Assembly (NCBI GenBank): GCA_027382625.1
Contig: JAJKFJ010020851.1
Location: 89,627-153,626, forward strand
Source: Tetmemena sp. SeJ-2015
Taxonomy: Eukaryota > Ciliophora > Spirotrichea > Sporadotrichida > Oxytrichidae
Reading direction: 5' to 3'
DNA: 64,000 nucleotides
The notes beneath the pieces were generated by a model that saw only the letters and a program-made list of their open reading frames with translations, was not told where the DNA came from and did no database searches. Positions 25,370 through 37,790 of the stretch are shown here, in pieces. The position numbers and the translations under genes were made by a program. Position 1 is the stretch's first letter; each line of letters opens with the position of its first letter.

Positions 25370-25830
25370 CCTCATCTTATTATTTATCACTGCCTTAAGT
25401 CACTCAATCGGATAAAGGCACAACTGAATGGATTAAGGTATACCCCTGATTCCTTGAAAGTGGAATTTGACCTTCTGGTTCTTGTGGACGTGGACAATAG
25501 CCAAGATGCTGTGCACTACCAGAAGAGAGAACTTAAGGTAGTAGGTTAAGTACCTGATGTAGATACTACCTGAATTGATGTGATAGTACTTGTGTTCTTG
25601 TTTGGGGCTGACAGCGTCTACAATGGTCGCAGATAACTACTACTTTGGGAAGAGGAACTGACTTCGAGAGTTTAAGTCAGGTGCATTTCTGGAACTTTCA
25701 TCTCTGGAAAGAGTACTCACCCCTTATAAATTCACCTCATTATCTCGATAACGAATCGCTATAGCTTCTCCTCCGAATCACGCTATTTTTCCTCTTGTGA
25801 ATCTAGAAGTTACAACCCGTAGAAGCATAC
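25370..25830. other. coding-like block, strand ambiguous
   Basis: Both strands translate sensibly. Plus reads GLRYTPDSLKVEFDLLVLVD, then HYQKRELKVVGQVPDV. Minus reads HKYYHINSGSIYIRYLTYYL, then VVHSILAIVHVHKNQKV. Base composition is richer in GC than its flanks, as for an exon. I cannot decide the strand without a homology search. Confidence 0.35.
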
Positions 25831-26163
25831 ACACTCCATCAGATCAATGTGTGCTGTGCCAATAAGGTGCTTAATAATTGTCATTCGACCCTCTGTCTCT
25901 TGAGAGATCTATATCTCTACTACTCTGTTCGATCTACTTGATTCTAATAGAGAAGTATCTAAGTTAATTGCGGTAATAAAATAAACTTTATTAAGAACTT
26001 TGAGATCTTCTTATAGTATAGAATTATATTTATAATGAATGATGAATTCTAAATATTGAGTATGAAAAAGAATAATCAAGTTCCAATCTAGAGATCAGAC
26101 TTAATTAAACAACTCAAGCATTATTAAATAGTACTTCTAGAGGAAGATTAGAGATTAGGAATT

Positions 26164-26680
26164 AGAGTGATTTAAATATTGCCCCATGGGGTAGGTTTGA
26201 CTATTTAATACCCTACCTGTCCCCCTCATAAATATGGGGGCTCATACGGTATCCCTCGAATGCATCACCGGTACTCTTTAGGCGTACTAACCACTGACCA
26301 GGGGGTCCACAGCCGATAGCCGCAAGAGAACGCGGGCGTTGCCACTCACTGCACAGGGCAATGGCCAGGAATCCCTGCCGTTCAAACCCTCCCTGACTGA
26401 GGGCGTGAGCTGCCGGTCACTCGGGGGCCTCGGGCGCCTTGCCTGAGGGCTAAGTGGACTGGTCGAAGAGAGCGTGCACTCTGCCTCTGGTGTCTGATTC
26501 AGGGTACCTCATAGCGGTAGTCATAGGGTGGCCGCTGTCAGTGTCTAGTCATCCTGAATATCGATCAAGTCCATCTTTTCTCTGATTGCTCTAGTAGCTC
26601 TGTAGTCGCCGTAGTCGGTGCGTCGTCTGCTGCTACCACTATTGTTTTTTTCCCTTTTTTTTTTCTCTTTTTTTTCTTCT
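26164..26680. ncRNA. GC-rich structured island, possible Pol III RNA or SINE
   Basis: About 500 bp is strikingly GC-rich against an AT-rich background. It contains strong short hairpins, for example CCCCC/GGGGG around 26220-26240 and GGTAGG/CCTACC around 26191-26218. On the plus strand it ends in long T-runs (26644-26680), as Pol III transcripts do. On the minus strand (about 26309-26270) TGGTCAGTGGTTAGTACGCC resembles a tRNA D-arm/A-box, followed about 37 nt later by a weak B-box (GCATTCGAG). No complete cloverleaf, SRP, RNase P or 5S fold could be drawn. The orientation is therefore unresolved, and a protein-coding origin by transfer is also possible. Confidence 0.35.
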
Positions 26681-27169
26681 TCCGAGTCAGCTCCATCAGC
26701 AACTTCATCTTCTTCTGGAAGTACTATTTAATAATGAAATAAATTTAAATCGGTAATTGATTAAAACAATAAGTCGGAATTTGCAACATGGTGGCAGTTG
26801 TAATCACTGATTAACCCCTGATCAACTTCTTGCTCAATATAAAAAATTAATATCAGTTTGTTCTTTAATCTTCGTTTCAGTAGTACCTTTTAGCAGCGAG
26901 ATATTTCGCGCACACTCTTCATCATCCTCATCATCGTCTTCATTAAAACTTGAGTCGCTTATAATTCTTTACTGAGCGCTCCCACACAAAAGTTGCAAAG
27001 ATGGAAAATACTAAAAATTTAAAACTTAATCGAATGGTGTAATAATTATTAAATTTAGAGATAGTTCAACAGTCAAGATTTTCTTTCAATTTAATTTAAT
27101 ATCTAATTTATTTCTCTTTTTTATTAAATTTTCAGCTTTATTGTTTTAGTCAAAATTCTCTTACAATAA

Positions 27170-28134
27170 ATGGCGGATTCAAAATTGACTGTGGGTCAAC
27201 TTGCAAAGTGCATAAATTAGAGGAAGATCTCTATGAAGCTGCATTTCATGGTAGCATTAAAATCCAAAATCATTACAGAAGACAAAATAAAGTTTGAGTT
27301 GAATGGACATATGTTGTGCCCACACTTTGAAGAAATTTAGACTGCTGGCTTGCTCTAGACTTTCTAAATATCCTAGTTCGAAAAGTCTATGATTTGCTAA
27401 AAAAGATGGGCGTGACAAATGCAAATAGACTATCAAACACTTAAGACTCAAGGATTAGAGAGGTCGTTTGAAAAAGAATATCGAAATTGAGAAGCATGCT
27501 ATGGAACCGAAGAAGCAGAGTAGAAGCATTGTAAGATTGAAATCCCGTGCAGTCATGTTTCAATCTTTTGCCAGCACTCTCGGAACAGTACAAAGAAAAT
27601 CTATCAAGAAGCAGCCAAACCAAACCGTATTAGAACTGAATGGCTTCTTAACGAGGAGTTTACTAAAGTGAGATCTGGAAATTATCTGCTATGTAGAATT
27701 AAGTATTTATTATAAAGGAAGTCACCATAATAGTGTTTGAAATTTCTCTACCAGATAAGACATTTCGCCTGCATCTCAGTCATGGCGATAGTATTTGGCC
27801 TGATTCTTAAAATCTTGACGTCTTGGATGTAGGTCCGAATGATACAATCATCGTTGCGAAGATTAACATAGCCGAGTAATATCGCAAAATGGTCTGATTA
27901 TGCGAGAGGATTATCTTCAATCTCACCTTGGCCGTTCTTCTCCTCCATGGCTCAATAGAGGCCCGAGCTGCAGTGAGGTCTCGAGAAAGGTTATCATATT
28001 CTAGTTAGGAAGTTAACGAGTGGACGTATATGTACAGTTTGAGAGTCTACTTCAAGGTATTCTGCTGGTTTCCTATTGCGGCTGGGCCTGTTGCTCTAAT
28101 TATCAATTGTAAGTTCTTAAATATAGATCGGTGA
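27170..28134 (+). CDS. ubiquitin-like fold and membrane-helix protein, two exons
   Basis: Exon 1 runs from ATG 27170 to 27667 (166 codons, MADSKLTVGQLAKCINQRKI...). A 50-nt intron, GTGAGA..AAAG, spans 27668-27717. Exon 2 (27718-28134) is in phase 0 and ends at TGA 28132-28134, giving 304 aa. Exon 2 begins EVTIIVFEISLPDKTFRLHL and continues with DVLDVGPNDTIIVAKI. This strand-turn-strand with a closing valine-rich strand resembles a ubiquitin-like domain. It is followed by hydrophobic segments (FNLTLAVLLLHGSI; FCWFPIAAGPVALII). The arrangement recalls transmembrane-and-ubiquitin-like-domain proteins such as TMUB, but the identity is only suggestive. Three internal TGA codons read as Trp, all well upstream of the terminal UGA. 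Confidence 0.6.
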
Positions 28135-30415
28135 CATTTTTTACACTTATAATTAGCCTCTAAATCAATTTTCTATGCACTATAAAAATAAAACCCCAAG
28201 GACCACCTCTCCCTCAAAGACCTTAATTCTTGTCTTCATTCCTAAATTTATTTTACGACTAATATAAGTTTGTGGATGTAACTCTCTGCTGATTTTTAAA
28301 TTCCATAATATTACAATCTGCACATTTTAGGATACTCTTTGCAAGGGATAAGAAATTTGCTCATTTCATTACAACAAAAAATAAAGCTATTTTTGTCATT
28401 ATTTATTAAAATAAATAAAATTAAACAACTATGTCAATAAAATATAGATACCGGATGTAAGCAGTCCTCTTAGATCCTGTTAGTGGAGTGGTGGGTGGCT
28501 GAAGTTTAATTTTTAAAATATAGATCTGAAACTAAAGTACGCTATAATTATCTTTGAGTTAGTCAGGGCAGTAATCATTAACTCTACATGAAACCAAGAA
28601 TGAAAATATAAAGGATACTTTTATATTATTGGCATCCTTTATTTTCCTAAACGAGAGTGATGGCTAGGTCAGGTAGCACCTTTGGACAAAAGTGATAATT
28701 ATACAAGAGTGTAACCTAAGATTTGCTAAATACTTTGAGAGTCAGTGCAGAGAAGAAGTAATTAGACTTTTAATGAATAATTCTTGAGATGCAAATCTCA
28801 GAGCTACTGAACAAACTTTATTCACAAATAAAAGGGTGAAAGAACCCTAGCACTTTATTTTCAAATCAATAGAGGGTTCTAAATGTGAATAATTTAGTTA
28901 ATATAAAATCTATGTTAATAGAACTTGACTCAAAGTCTTTAGCTTGCTTTTTGTGCGTGATTTTAGCTAACTATTAATTTTTCATAAGGGAAATAATATA
29001 AAAGATAATTATTCTTTTAATTTTATCATTATCTGGGTTATTAATTTTAATGTCTAATTTTTATTTCATAAAATACAATAGTTTATAAGATTTTAAATAG
29101 TTGTAATTGGTTTGTAAATCAAATCTAATTATTAGAAGCCTTAAAAACCTTTTTAAAAATAATTTAAGTCTACCAAACTTAATTCTATAAAAGAACTTAA
29201 CTTAATTAATTTGAGAAGACACCACATAATTCTTAGCATTACTTTATAAATTCAATAATTCCTAAATCAAATTATAATCTCTCAATTGTTGATTAGTGGT
29301 TTATCTTAACTGAACTATCACCTTTCTGCATTCTCTAAAGACTTCAATCCCCATTTAATTTACAGCCATCTAAATTCATCTTTGGAATACAATGCGACTC
29401 AATTCGATTGAGATGTATTCGCTTTATATTTATTAAAAAAAAAGATAGTATGTAAACAAATAAATAAAATTCATTGTGTATAATTGGTGAATTTACTTCA
29501 ACTAATATCTTACTTAATATAGAAATCAATTAATAGTGTAATTTAATATAATAGCTATAAAATTTCGTTGACTGGTCTTGGAGGGTGTGCTGTATAGAGC
29601 ACCAGAATACCAATTGGCGAACTTTTGATTTAAGTCAAGGTGCTCGACCTCGATGAATTTAATTAGCAACAGCCTAATCCTTCTTAATTAATTTTAATGA
29701 ATAATTTTGTTAAATTAAAGATGCGGACCATCTACAAGCAACTCTAGCAGTTCCTAAAACTTTCATACTATCTGGCTTCGTTTAGTCCTTCAGCCCTCGA
29801 AATACTGCGCCATTAATTCATAATTAGGGGTTTTGAGGTATCAGAAAAGTAAGCTTAGTTGAGTGGTACCCTCGATTCATCCCACAAATCAAGACAAAAT
29901 GAAAGATCTTCATGGTTAGAGAATTTAAAACTACGAATAGCCCTTGCTCTGTGATCCACTGGTGCCACCACAGGTCAACCGTTATCTCTCCTTTCTGATC
30001 TTGGAAAATTCTAACCCATCCACAAACAAGAGATAGCCCACACGGTCCTTCCCATGCTCAAAAGTTAAAGAGAGACTCCGATTTTAGAGATTCCCTTCAT
30101 TTTTTATGGTTTCCAATATATCTATATATTATTAAAGAATTATTGAAGTTCTCAGGAGAATAATTCTGCATTGTGCCATTTTAATTAATTTACTAATTTA
30201 TTGCATTTAAATGGATACTCGTCCTCTCTAGGAAATACTTCATAATGTGGATATTTATGTGAATAAATTCTTCAACTTAATTAGTTATTTTCTGACATAA
30301 ATTAAATTTATAAGAAGACTTTAAATTATATTCTCTTTACAATGAAGGAAAAACCCCTCTATTTATAAATAAAACTCCTATATATCTATTTTAAAATTTC
30401 CATAAATTTCCTTAT
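28135..30415. other. long AT-rich intergenic stretch
   Basis: No coding block with consistent phase, no RNA and no clear repeat was seen. Composition becomes progressively homopolymeric toward 30400. Confidence 0.4.
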
Positions 30416-31645
30416 TTTTAACAATAAAATTTAAAAAAATTTTTAAAAAACTTTAAAAAATTTTCCAAAAAAATTTTGGGAAAAAAATTTTTTGAAAATT
30501 TCCCAAAAGAAAAAATTTTAATTTAAAAAAAAATTTATTTAAAAAAAAACCCCCCAAAAAAAAATTAACAATTTAAAAATTTTTTTAAAAAATTTAAATT
30601 TTAAATTTTGAATTAATTTTTAAAAAATTTAAAAATTTTTTTTAAAAACAATTTTTAAATTTTAATAAAAATTTTTTTAAAATTTTTAAAAAAAAAATTT
30701 TTTTAATTATTTAAAAAATAATTTTGTTTTTTAAAAAAATTTTAAAAATAATTCAAAATTTTAAAACCAATTTTTGTTTAAAAATTTTTACATTTTTAAA
30801 TTTTAAAATTTTTTTAAAATTTTTTAAAATTTTTTTAAAATTTTCCCCAAAAAAAAAATTTTTTTTTTTCCCATAAATTAAAAAAGAACCCTTTTTGTAA
30901 AAAAATTTAAATTAATTTTTTTTTAAAAGAAAGTTTTGTAAATTTTTTTCTTAAAAAATTTTAAAAAAAATTTTTTTAAAAAAGTTTTTTGGGGTTGAAA
31001 ATTTTTTTTAAAAACTTTTTCCCCCCCCCAAAAAAAACCCAAAATTTTTCAAAAAAATTTTTTAAAAGTCCATTTCCCGTTTAAAAAACCCAAAAACCCC
31101 CAAAATGTTTGATCAGATTTGGGGGGGAAAATAAAAAAAAATTTCCCAAAAAAAGATTTAAAAAAATTCCCCATTTTTTAAAAAAAATTTTGGGTTTTTT
31201 GGGATATTAAACAAAGGGTCCTTTAATTTTATTTTTTTAAAATTTTATTTTAAAAGTTTAAAAAGGTTTTTTTTTTTCTTTTACTTTTCTTCCCTTTTTT
31301 TAAAATAAATTTTTTTCCCCAAAAATTTGGCCCCAATTAAAATTTTGGGAAAATTGGGGGAAAAAAAAAATTTTTGAAAGGGTTTTTTCAATTATCAAGA
31401 GGTTTTATTTTTAAAAAGGGGAAAATTTAAAAAAAAAAAAATTTTTCCCCGTGTGGGGTTCTCCCCCTTTTCAAATTCAATTATTTTTTTAAAAATTAAA
31501 ATTTAAAAATAAAAATTTAAAGGGGAATATTTTTAAAATTAATTTTAATATTCTTTGAAATAAAACCAACACCTTTTGGTTTTTGAAAATTTTGAAATTT
31601 TTTTTATAAAAATTTTTAACTTTCCCTTAAAGGTTTGTAAAAAAA
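30416..31645. other. homopolymer-expanded, probably corrupt consensus
   Basis: Nearly every base occurs in runs of three to nine (for example TTTTTCCCCCCCCCAAAAAAA near 31018), with hardly any mixed sequence, and normal complexity resumes abruptly at about 31650. This is unlike the AT-rich DNA on either side and matches a badly called or unpolished long-read segment. I annotate no gene. Any coding content would be unreadable. Confidence 0.7.
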
Positions 31646-32060
31646 TAAATATCTCCCTTGGTCAAGAGCTTCCATTTTTAATCTATATAATTAAGGATCA
31701 TAAAATCGGTTTACTTATAAAATGAAGGGATTCCAGAGATAATGGCAATCTAAGTAGGAAAACTCCAAGAGGAAAACGCTCTTCCTCATTAGAGATCTAA
31801 TAGAGTAGGATTTTCGCAGATTAGGGTGGTTGCAGAAATATAAATACAAACGACATCACAGAGAAATAGATGTTATTACAGATAAATAGAATGAGAATAC
31901 TCCATTTTTAAAGTTATAACAATTTGGTAAATTATAGATATGTATGATTCTAAGACGAGATGGGAGTAACCTTTAATTTAAATGATCAATTAAAATTTAA
32001 GATATTTGAGCAGTTGGTGACTAATTTATGATTTAAAAGGTTGCTCGCTATTTATTTTAC

Positions 32061-32122
32061 TTTCGCTGACTCTCTACTACTACTTTTAAAGCTAATACTC
32101 TCTCTACAAAGAGTCAGCGAAA
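32061..32122. repeat. 13-bp perfect stem-loop
   Basis: TTTCGCTGACTCT at 32061-32073 is perfectly complementary to AGAGTCAGCGAAA at 32110-32122, with a 36-nt loop. It is not followed by a T-run and lies in non-coding-looking DNA. It could be a structured RNA, a protein-binding site or the remnant of a small inverted-repeat element. Confidence 0.55.
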
Positions 32123-32979
32123 ATTTGAGGTAAATCCAGATTAAATAGATTTGTGGTTACATTGAGGGAAAAGTCATCGAATTAATAGAGAAAGGTGATT
32201 GATTATTCAGGAGTTGCGAATCAAGATGCCTTATATATATATTCTTAATGAAGACAAAATAAGAAAATAATTCGAGGAGGATTTATAGATCAAACTGTGT
32301 GGGCTTTCACGTTCCGTGGCACAACTGATCAACGAGTTACGCCTATGAATTAACTTTAAATCGATTAAGTTATTATATGCCCGGATTAGGGGTGCTTAAT
32401 TCCTAATTATTAATATTATTATTATTACTAATTATTATTATAGATCAAACTAATCCGTAACAGCCGTCGGGCCATGATAAGGTCAAATTTTCGATTGGTA
32501 AGCAAAACTTAAAAGTTACACTGATTCATAGAAATGGAATGGATAGGATAGGATAGAATAAAATATTCGAATCTGAGATGAGGAAATTGATTGATTGGCA
32601 GGGACTTAGTGCATGAAAGAGAAAAGATCCTTAAATGTTACTGTAGAATAATCTATGCTATGTATTTTTATGTGATCCATCTCTATCGCATGGCATATTG
32701 CAGTTACATAAGTAAAGAGAGTGATCATGAGGGTTGAAATTCTCCTAAAATTTGGGAAACTAAGCAGTCTTCTAACTTGCTAGTCCAACCACTTCTATAA
32801 TAAATTTTAAAGATCTTTCATCAATAACTACTACTTAAATCAGCGAGCTCCTATGCTTCCTAGCAATAATGCAGTATTAGATCTTCTCACCTGGAGTAGC
32901 AACAAAATTGTTTTAGCTATTGTCCTTGCTAGGAATGCTTAAGATATCGTACAGGATTATTATAATGCGTTACGGTGAA

Positions 32980-34330
32980 ACTTCTTCTTAAGTTGCGCAT
33001 CGAGCTAAGCTAACTCATCAGCTTTAGAAAATATTATCCAATTATTCAAAATTGTATATCCGCCAAGGCTTAAGACATATAAACATCAGAATATTTTAAT
33101 AGCATAGCCACTTGATGGACTGCTCTAAACAGTAACATCCTCATCAACTAATAGAGACTTCAGTGCTAGGCTTTTAAAGCCAGCCATTAGTGGAATAAGA
33201 CCAGGCAGAGTACTTTAGCTATAGCTATAATGCGAAAGGAATGAACCTTTGGTAACAAAATAAATGTAGCAAGCGCTGATTATCAAAGATAAGCAAGGTA
33301 GACAAGATTTCTTCAGGCAGAAGAAGCATTCAAAGATTTTGTAATTGGAGTCCTCTTAGACCTTAGCACCAGTAATGAAGATATATGAATAAGAGTAGCA
33401 GAGCTTTACGATATGGGAGGCGAGTCATAGTATCAACATTTTCAATGAATTCATGTCCAAGATCTGTGAATAGGTAGGTCATTGACAACCTCTCAGAGCT
33501 AGATCTACAAGAATTTAAAATCTATGAATCCATGCTAAATAGCAAAACTTCTCATTGACGCTCGAGCGAAGTGGTTTCTATGAAAAAAAATTTTTTCAAA
33601 TCTTAGTTCTATATGGTTACTCTTCGCAACCTTATATAACTATCAGAACAATAAAAATCATCTGATAAATGGAGAGCAAATGGAAGTACTTGATTCAACT
33701 GGTAAGTAATCCTGAGCAACATTAATCCTAGCTGGAAAATACAGTCATTCATTGCATATTCATTGATATATTCGACACCATCGATGTAGGAGGATTTCGT
33801 ATCTGGCAGCAAAGCATCACGATAAAAAAGAAGAAGTGGTAGCTTTCAGGGAAGCTCAAAGAGAGGATTAAGTGATGAGAAACGTTCGTTAATTAAATCA
33901 GTCTGTTTAGCCTGTATAATGATCGCGAGGGACTAGCAACTACACTCTCGTAATCTTGTAAATCTAATTTGATGCATATGGAATTATAATTTATTTCATC
34001 TCAGGTGGCTACCTCATGAATTTAAATAGGGCTAAGTTCTTCAATAAGATGAAGGTGAGAAATTAGTGGCGGATAATCAACCACGGTTACGATGAAATCT
34101 ATGCTACTGACTATATTCTATTCAATAAATATTCATCCTCATCAGGAAGACTTTGTTCAATTTACAGTTTGCCACAACAAAGGAAGCTATCCATCTATAT
34201 TTTAAGAGATGCCCAAGTTCATTGTAGTTGAGATTTGTCTCGCAGAAGATTAGCAAGATCAATATTTCTAAAATGGTGAGAATGTCAAGTGGAACCAGAG
34301 GTGGACGGCATTTACATATTTACCATGAAA
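32980..34330 (+). CDS. hypothetical protein with TPR-like helix pair; exons unresolved
   Basis: The clearest block is at about 33300-33450. It reads LQAEEAFKDFVIGVLLDLST, then NEDIWIRVAELYDMGGESQ. A Trp (written TGA) followed by Ala-Glu-Leu-Tyr is the pattern of a tetratricopeptide-type helix. A second block at about 34010-34190 reads LMNLNRAKFFNKMKVRNQWR, then NHGYDEIYATDYILF. The blocks are in different frames, with no splice sites chosen. TFIIIC-type TPR subunits came to mind, but the evidence is too thin to name it. Confidence 0.35.
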
Positions 34331-35029
34331 GGGAATCTCCTTAAGATGTTCGTGAAGAGAAGAAATGAGCAAATAAGAATGTTTCCTGTTTCTCTGCACT
34401 AGAATGTTATCTTCAATATTCGCAATCACCTAATAAACGTCTCGTCTACTCATCTCTGTTTTAAAGTCATTACTGTATTTCTAAAACTTTAAATGTGGAC
34501 ACCTCATTCTATCTTCCCTATATGATTCTTTCACAGAGCAATATCATGAAAGCCATTGAGCCCTATCTAACTATAGGTGTAATTTTATGGAGAACAAGGA
34601 TTTTCGAGAGTCAACCCTTAAATTACAAGATTTTATAAAATAGAGCTTACTCGATTTATATATGTCATGTATATAAGGAACTACAAAGTTATTATTTGAG
34701 CTGGTATTTCCAATGTTAAATAAGCTGAAAAAGTATTCTGACTATTAAAAATAAGATGATAGTACTATGTAATTGAAATTTTAATTGGTTGGTAAAATGA
34801 ATTACAATTGCCCATTGCTTTTGCTTTGATATATACCTTTCTAATTAAATCTTTATTATAATTTTAGGTAAATTTAAAAATTAGGAGAATATGATGGCTA
34901 AAATATTTACTTTATCAATCTTGATTGAGAACTCTATTCAGACTCTCTGCGATTCCACGACTAATGAAGCACAAGCAATTCCTACTAAAGTATCAAGACC
35001 TACTTCTGTCAAACTAGACAGTGAGCTGG

Positions 35030-35215
35030 CACACCAACCTCACTTGAGCATCTTTAACTCTCAACCTCAGATATTCCAAACTAATTCTTCAAGGTTGATG
35101 AGAGATTAGAGTATCCAACAGTGCAAAAAGTCATCATCTGTGGCTCTCCTGGTGCTGATGGTCTTTCATGCGTCTAAGAATTAAAACTCTTTAAGTCTAA
35201 TTATTCATTTTGATT
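35030..35215 (+). CDS. hypothetical exon fragment
   Basis: One frame reads IPNQFFKVDERLEYPTVQKV, continuing IICGSPGADGLSCVQELKLF. The beta-strand plus Gly-Ser-Pro-Gly turn looks like a folded domain. Neither end is determined and no family is assigned. Confidence 0.3.
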
Positions 35216-36740
35216 AAGCAAGGTATTTTATTGTTTATTTACACGAAAAGCATAAACATCTTTTATTGTTTAAAAATTATAAGCAACAATAATAATTAAA
35301 TCTTAATTCGTGAGCGATTATTCAGAGTATAAGCACAAAATAATGAAACTCAGAAAGAATATATTCCTCACATTTTATCTAGAAAGGCATGTGGAACGCA
35401 AAGATAGGAAAGCCATCGAAATTATAGCATAATCCTGAACATATAAAACTTAATCTGAAAATTCAAGTAAAAGATAGGAATTAACGAAATATAATAAATT
35501 ATAAAACTATACTTCCTTTTCTAAAATTAATTGATGTATAAAAGGAGTAAACTATTTTTAACTATTTGATTTTTATTTTAACTTTTGGATAATCTATTTT
35601 GTCTTCCATAAGTTTTAATTTAAATCTAATAAACAGTTTTACTTATCTAGATCAAATAAGAAATGAATATATTATTATCTTGATGATTTTGACAAAAGTA
35701 GTTTAAGGCACAATGAATTAAATCACCACTTGTAAATTATTAAACCATTCTTCTTTAAAAACATTTTTAAAAAATAATATTTTTTCTTATATTTTTATTT
35801 GGATTAATAAATAGGGAAAAAACAGAGGAGGTTGGCGGTCATTATAAAGAACTTGTGAATGATCCAGGGAAAGACTAAGAAAACACTATTGAAGAGATGC
35901 TGAGCCCCAAGACCATCTCGAGACTTATCGTTAAAGCAATAAGCTATAGTCTTGAAAATGTGCTCAAGGTGGGAAAGCATGCTTGCCTTTTCAAGATAAA
36001 GATATGATAAGCGGTTGAATATATATGATAAGGATTTTGGAATCCAAAGCCACTTTCATTTATTTTAAATAATAATTAAATATCTAATCAGTGGTTTACT
36101 AATTCTTCAACCCAGTAAGTATGTGTTGATATTTTTGCAATATCTAAATTTCTTATTCCCTTTAGTGCAATATCGTCTCATTAGTATTATAAAATGTTTC
36201 AAAAGTTGCATGAATCTTTTTTTAATGCTCTTATTCTAAAATACAGAGGATCAAGGTCGACATCATTGCTGACATGCTATTGAGTATATAAGCATAATAT
36301 AATAAAATTTTCCTTTTAAATATGAATAATTAAGATAAAAAGAAGAATATCGAAGCTAAAAGATTCAGACACCATTTATATCCGATTTAAATTTAGATAA
36401 AAGGATAGAGGAAAGTCAAATCAATAAGAGATTCATAAGGAAAATTGAATTTTTCAGTCTTCAAATTCCTATTGCTCTTTTCTAGTGAAGGAATTTAGTC
36501 TAGGATTCAAATATTGTATATATTTGAAATTTACCAAAGATTTATTATAATATATTAGGATCGAAATTAATTAGGTAAGTTATTATACTAGAAAATTAAT
36601 AAGAAATAATTTGGAAATACATGCATATTCTTGCTATATTACTTCTGAATACACTTTTAAATTTTTATATTTCATTAATTATATAAAAATGCAAGTCGCT
36701 AATGACAGCCTCCTCGATCTCTAAAATAAAGATTTTATAG
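35216..36740. other. AT-rich, no confident gene
   Basis: Mostly A/T-rich sequence. One short coding-like patch near 35830-35990 on the plus strand is not supported by phase or homology. Confidence 0.3.
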
Positions 36741-36757
36741 AGTGGAGAGGGAGGCCG

Positions 36758-37001
36758 ACTCAGCCGGTTTAGCCACGAAGGCTCCAGCCTCGATATAGAA
36801 ACAGCTGCCATCCTCCTCAGCTCTCCAGCATGTCGAAGAGGTAGATGCCGCTCCCTAGGGACCTTTGCCTTCACTTCGGCCAGTACAAAAGACCTCAATA
36901 AAGGTCAGTGAGAGAGCCGAGTATTCGGCAAGCTGTAGAGCTGAGGAGGCGGCTGACTGTCGATGACGAGGCTGGAGCCAATGTGACCAATCTGGCTGGG
37001 T
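36758..37001. repeat. GC-rich imperfect inverted repeat
   Basis: The left arm (36758-36824) and right arm (36937-37001) are reverse complements over about 65 bp with scattered mismatches. They share exact blocks such as GGCTCCAGCCTCG and CCTCCTCAGCTCT. The 112-bp spacer is also GC-rich. The block stands out from AT-rich flanks. The two short standard-code frames on the minus strand across it look like shadows. A structured RNA or a fold-back mobile element is possible; no target-site duplication is evident. Confidence 0.5.
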
Positions 37002-37529
37002 TGACCTTCCTCGAAAATTCTGTGAAATCGTATTTTTATTAGAGATTGGGGAGGATGGCATCAACTGCTGAGATTTTTAAGATAATTAACAGAAAATTAT
37101 TAATTTAAACTTGTATTCAAAATAAATATAACTATACTATTTTTTTATAAATTCTCTCGTCTATATAATCAAAGTTTAATCTCAGTTTTCGAATGTACTC
37201 CAAGCCAACGAAATAATGAAAAAGAGAAAAATCAGCTCCTTAGTCCTTAATCCTAACATACCCTGAAACTTGAACTCACATACCAGAGATGAATCTGATT
37301 ACGCTATAGGAGATTAAGCTTTTTAAGTTTGATGAATCGCATGTCGATCAGCTAGGAGCAGTAGCTCTCACCTGTCTTTCTTCGCTTCGGATCTCTACAC
37401 TCCGACTCTGTTAAAGGCTAACCTATTTAGAGATAGAAAGTGTTCTAGGGTTGAGGTAAGCTGTGGCAAAATGATAGTGCAGCTAAGGAGTAAACGCAGA
37501 ACGCTGTTGGGAGAAAACTAGGCAAATAG

Positions 37530-37790
37530 TTTAACAAACACCTACTGGTCTGCAGCAATGATCGAATACATCACTTCAATCTTGGTTAAGAGGGGAAGAT
37601 CCCACCGAAATCATTAGCATCGATGCCACTACCTACACCACCTCTATGGCGTTCCGGTGCTCTTAACTATCCTCTAATATTTTGAAGATCTCTCTGCACT
37701 ACGGGGTCAAGTACAGTACAGTGAAAGTTCAGCAGAAGGAGCAGGAATCTCCAAGCGTCAAGCAAGGTAGATATGCGAGAGAAATTTCAT
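37530..37790 (+). CDS. hypothetical exon
   Basis: A convincing frame reads TPTGLQQWSNTSLQSWLRGE and continues DPTEIISIDATTYTTSMAF and NILKISLHYGVKYSTVKVQQ. Trp at one position is TGA. Flanking exons are probable: coding-like sequence extends from 37250 to 38050 with frame changes that I could not resolve. The family is not recognised. Confidence 0.35.

Noticed and set aside
26270..26320. 5S rRNA similarity on the minus strand (GGTTAGTAC and GGGATACCG).
   Set aside because: Spacing between the two matches is about 10 nt too long and the rest of the 5S structure is absent.
30416..31645. Telomere or subtelomeric repeat array.
   Set aside because: There is no recurring unit such as the C4A4 or C4A3T types of ciliates, only irregular homopolymer runs.
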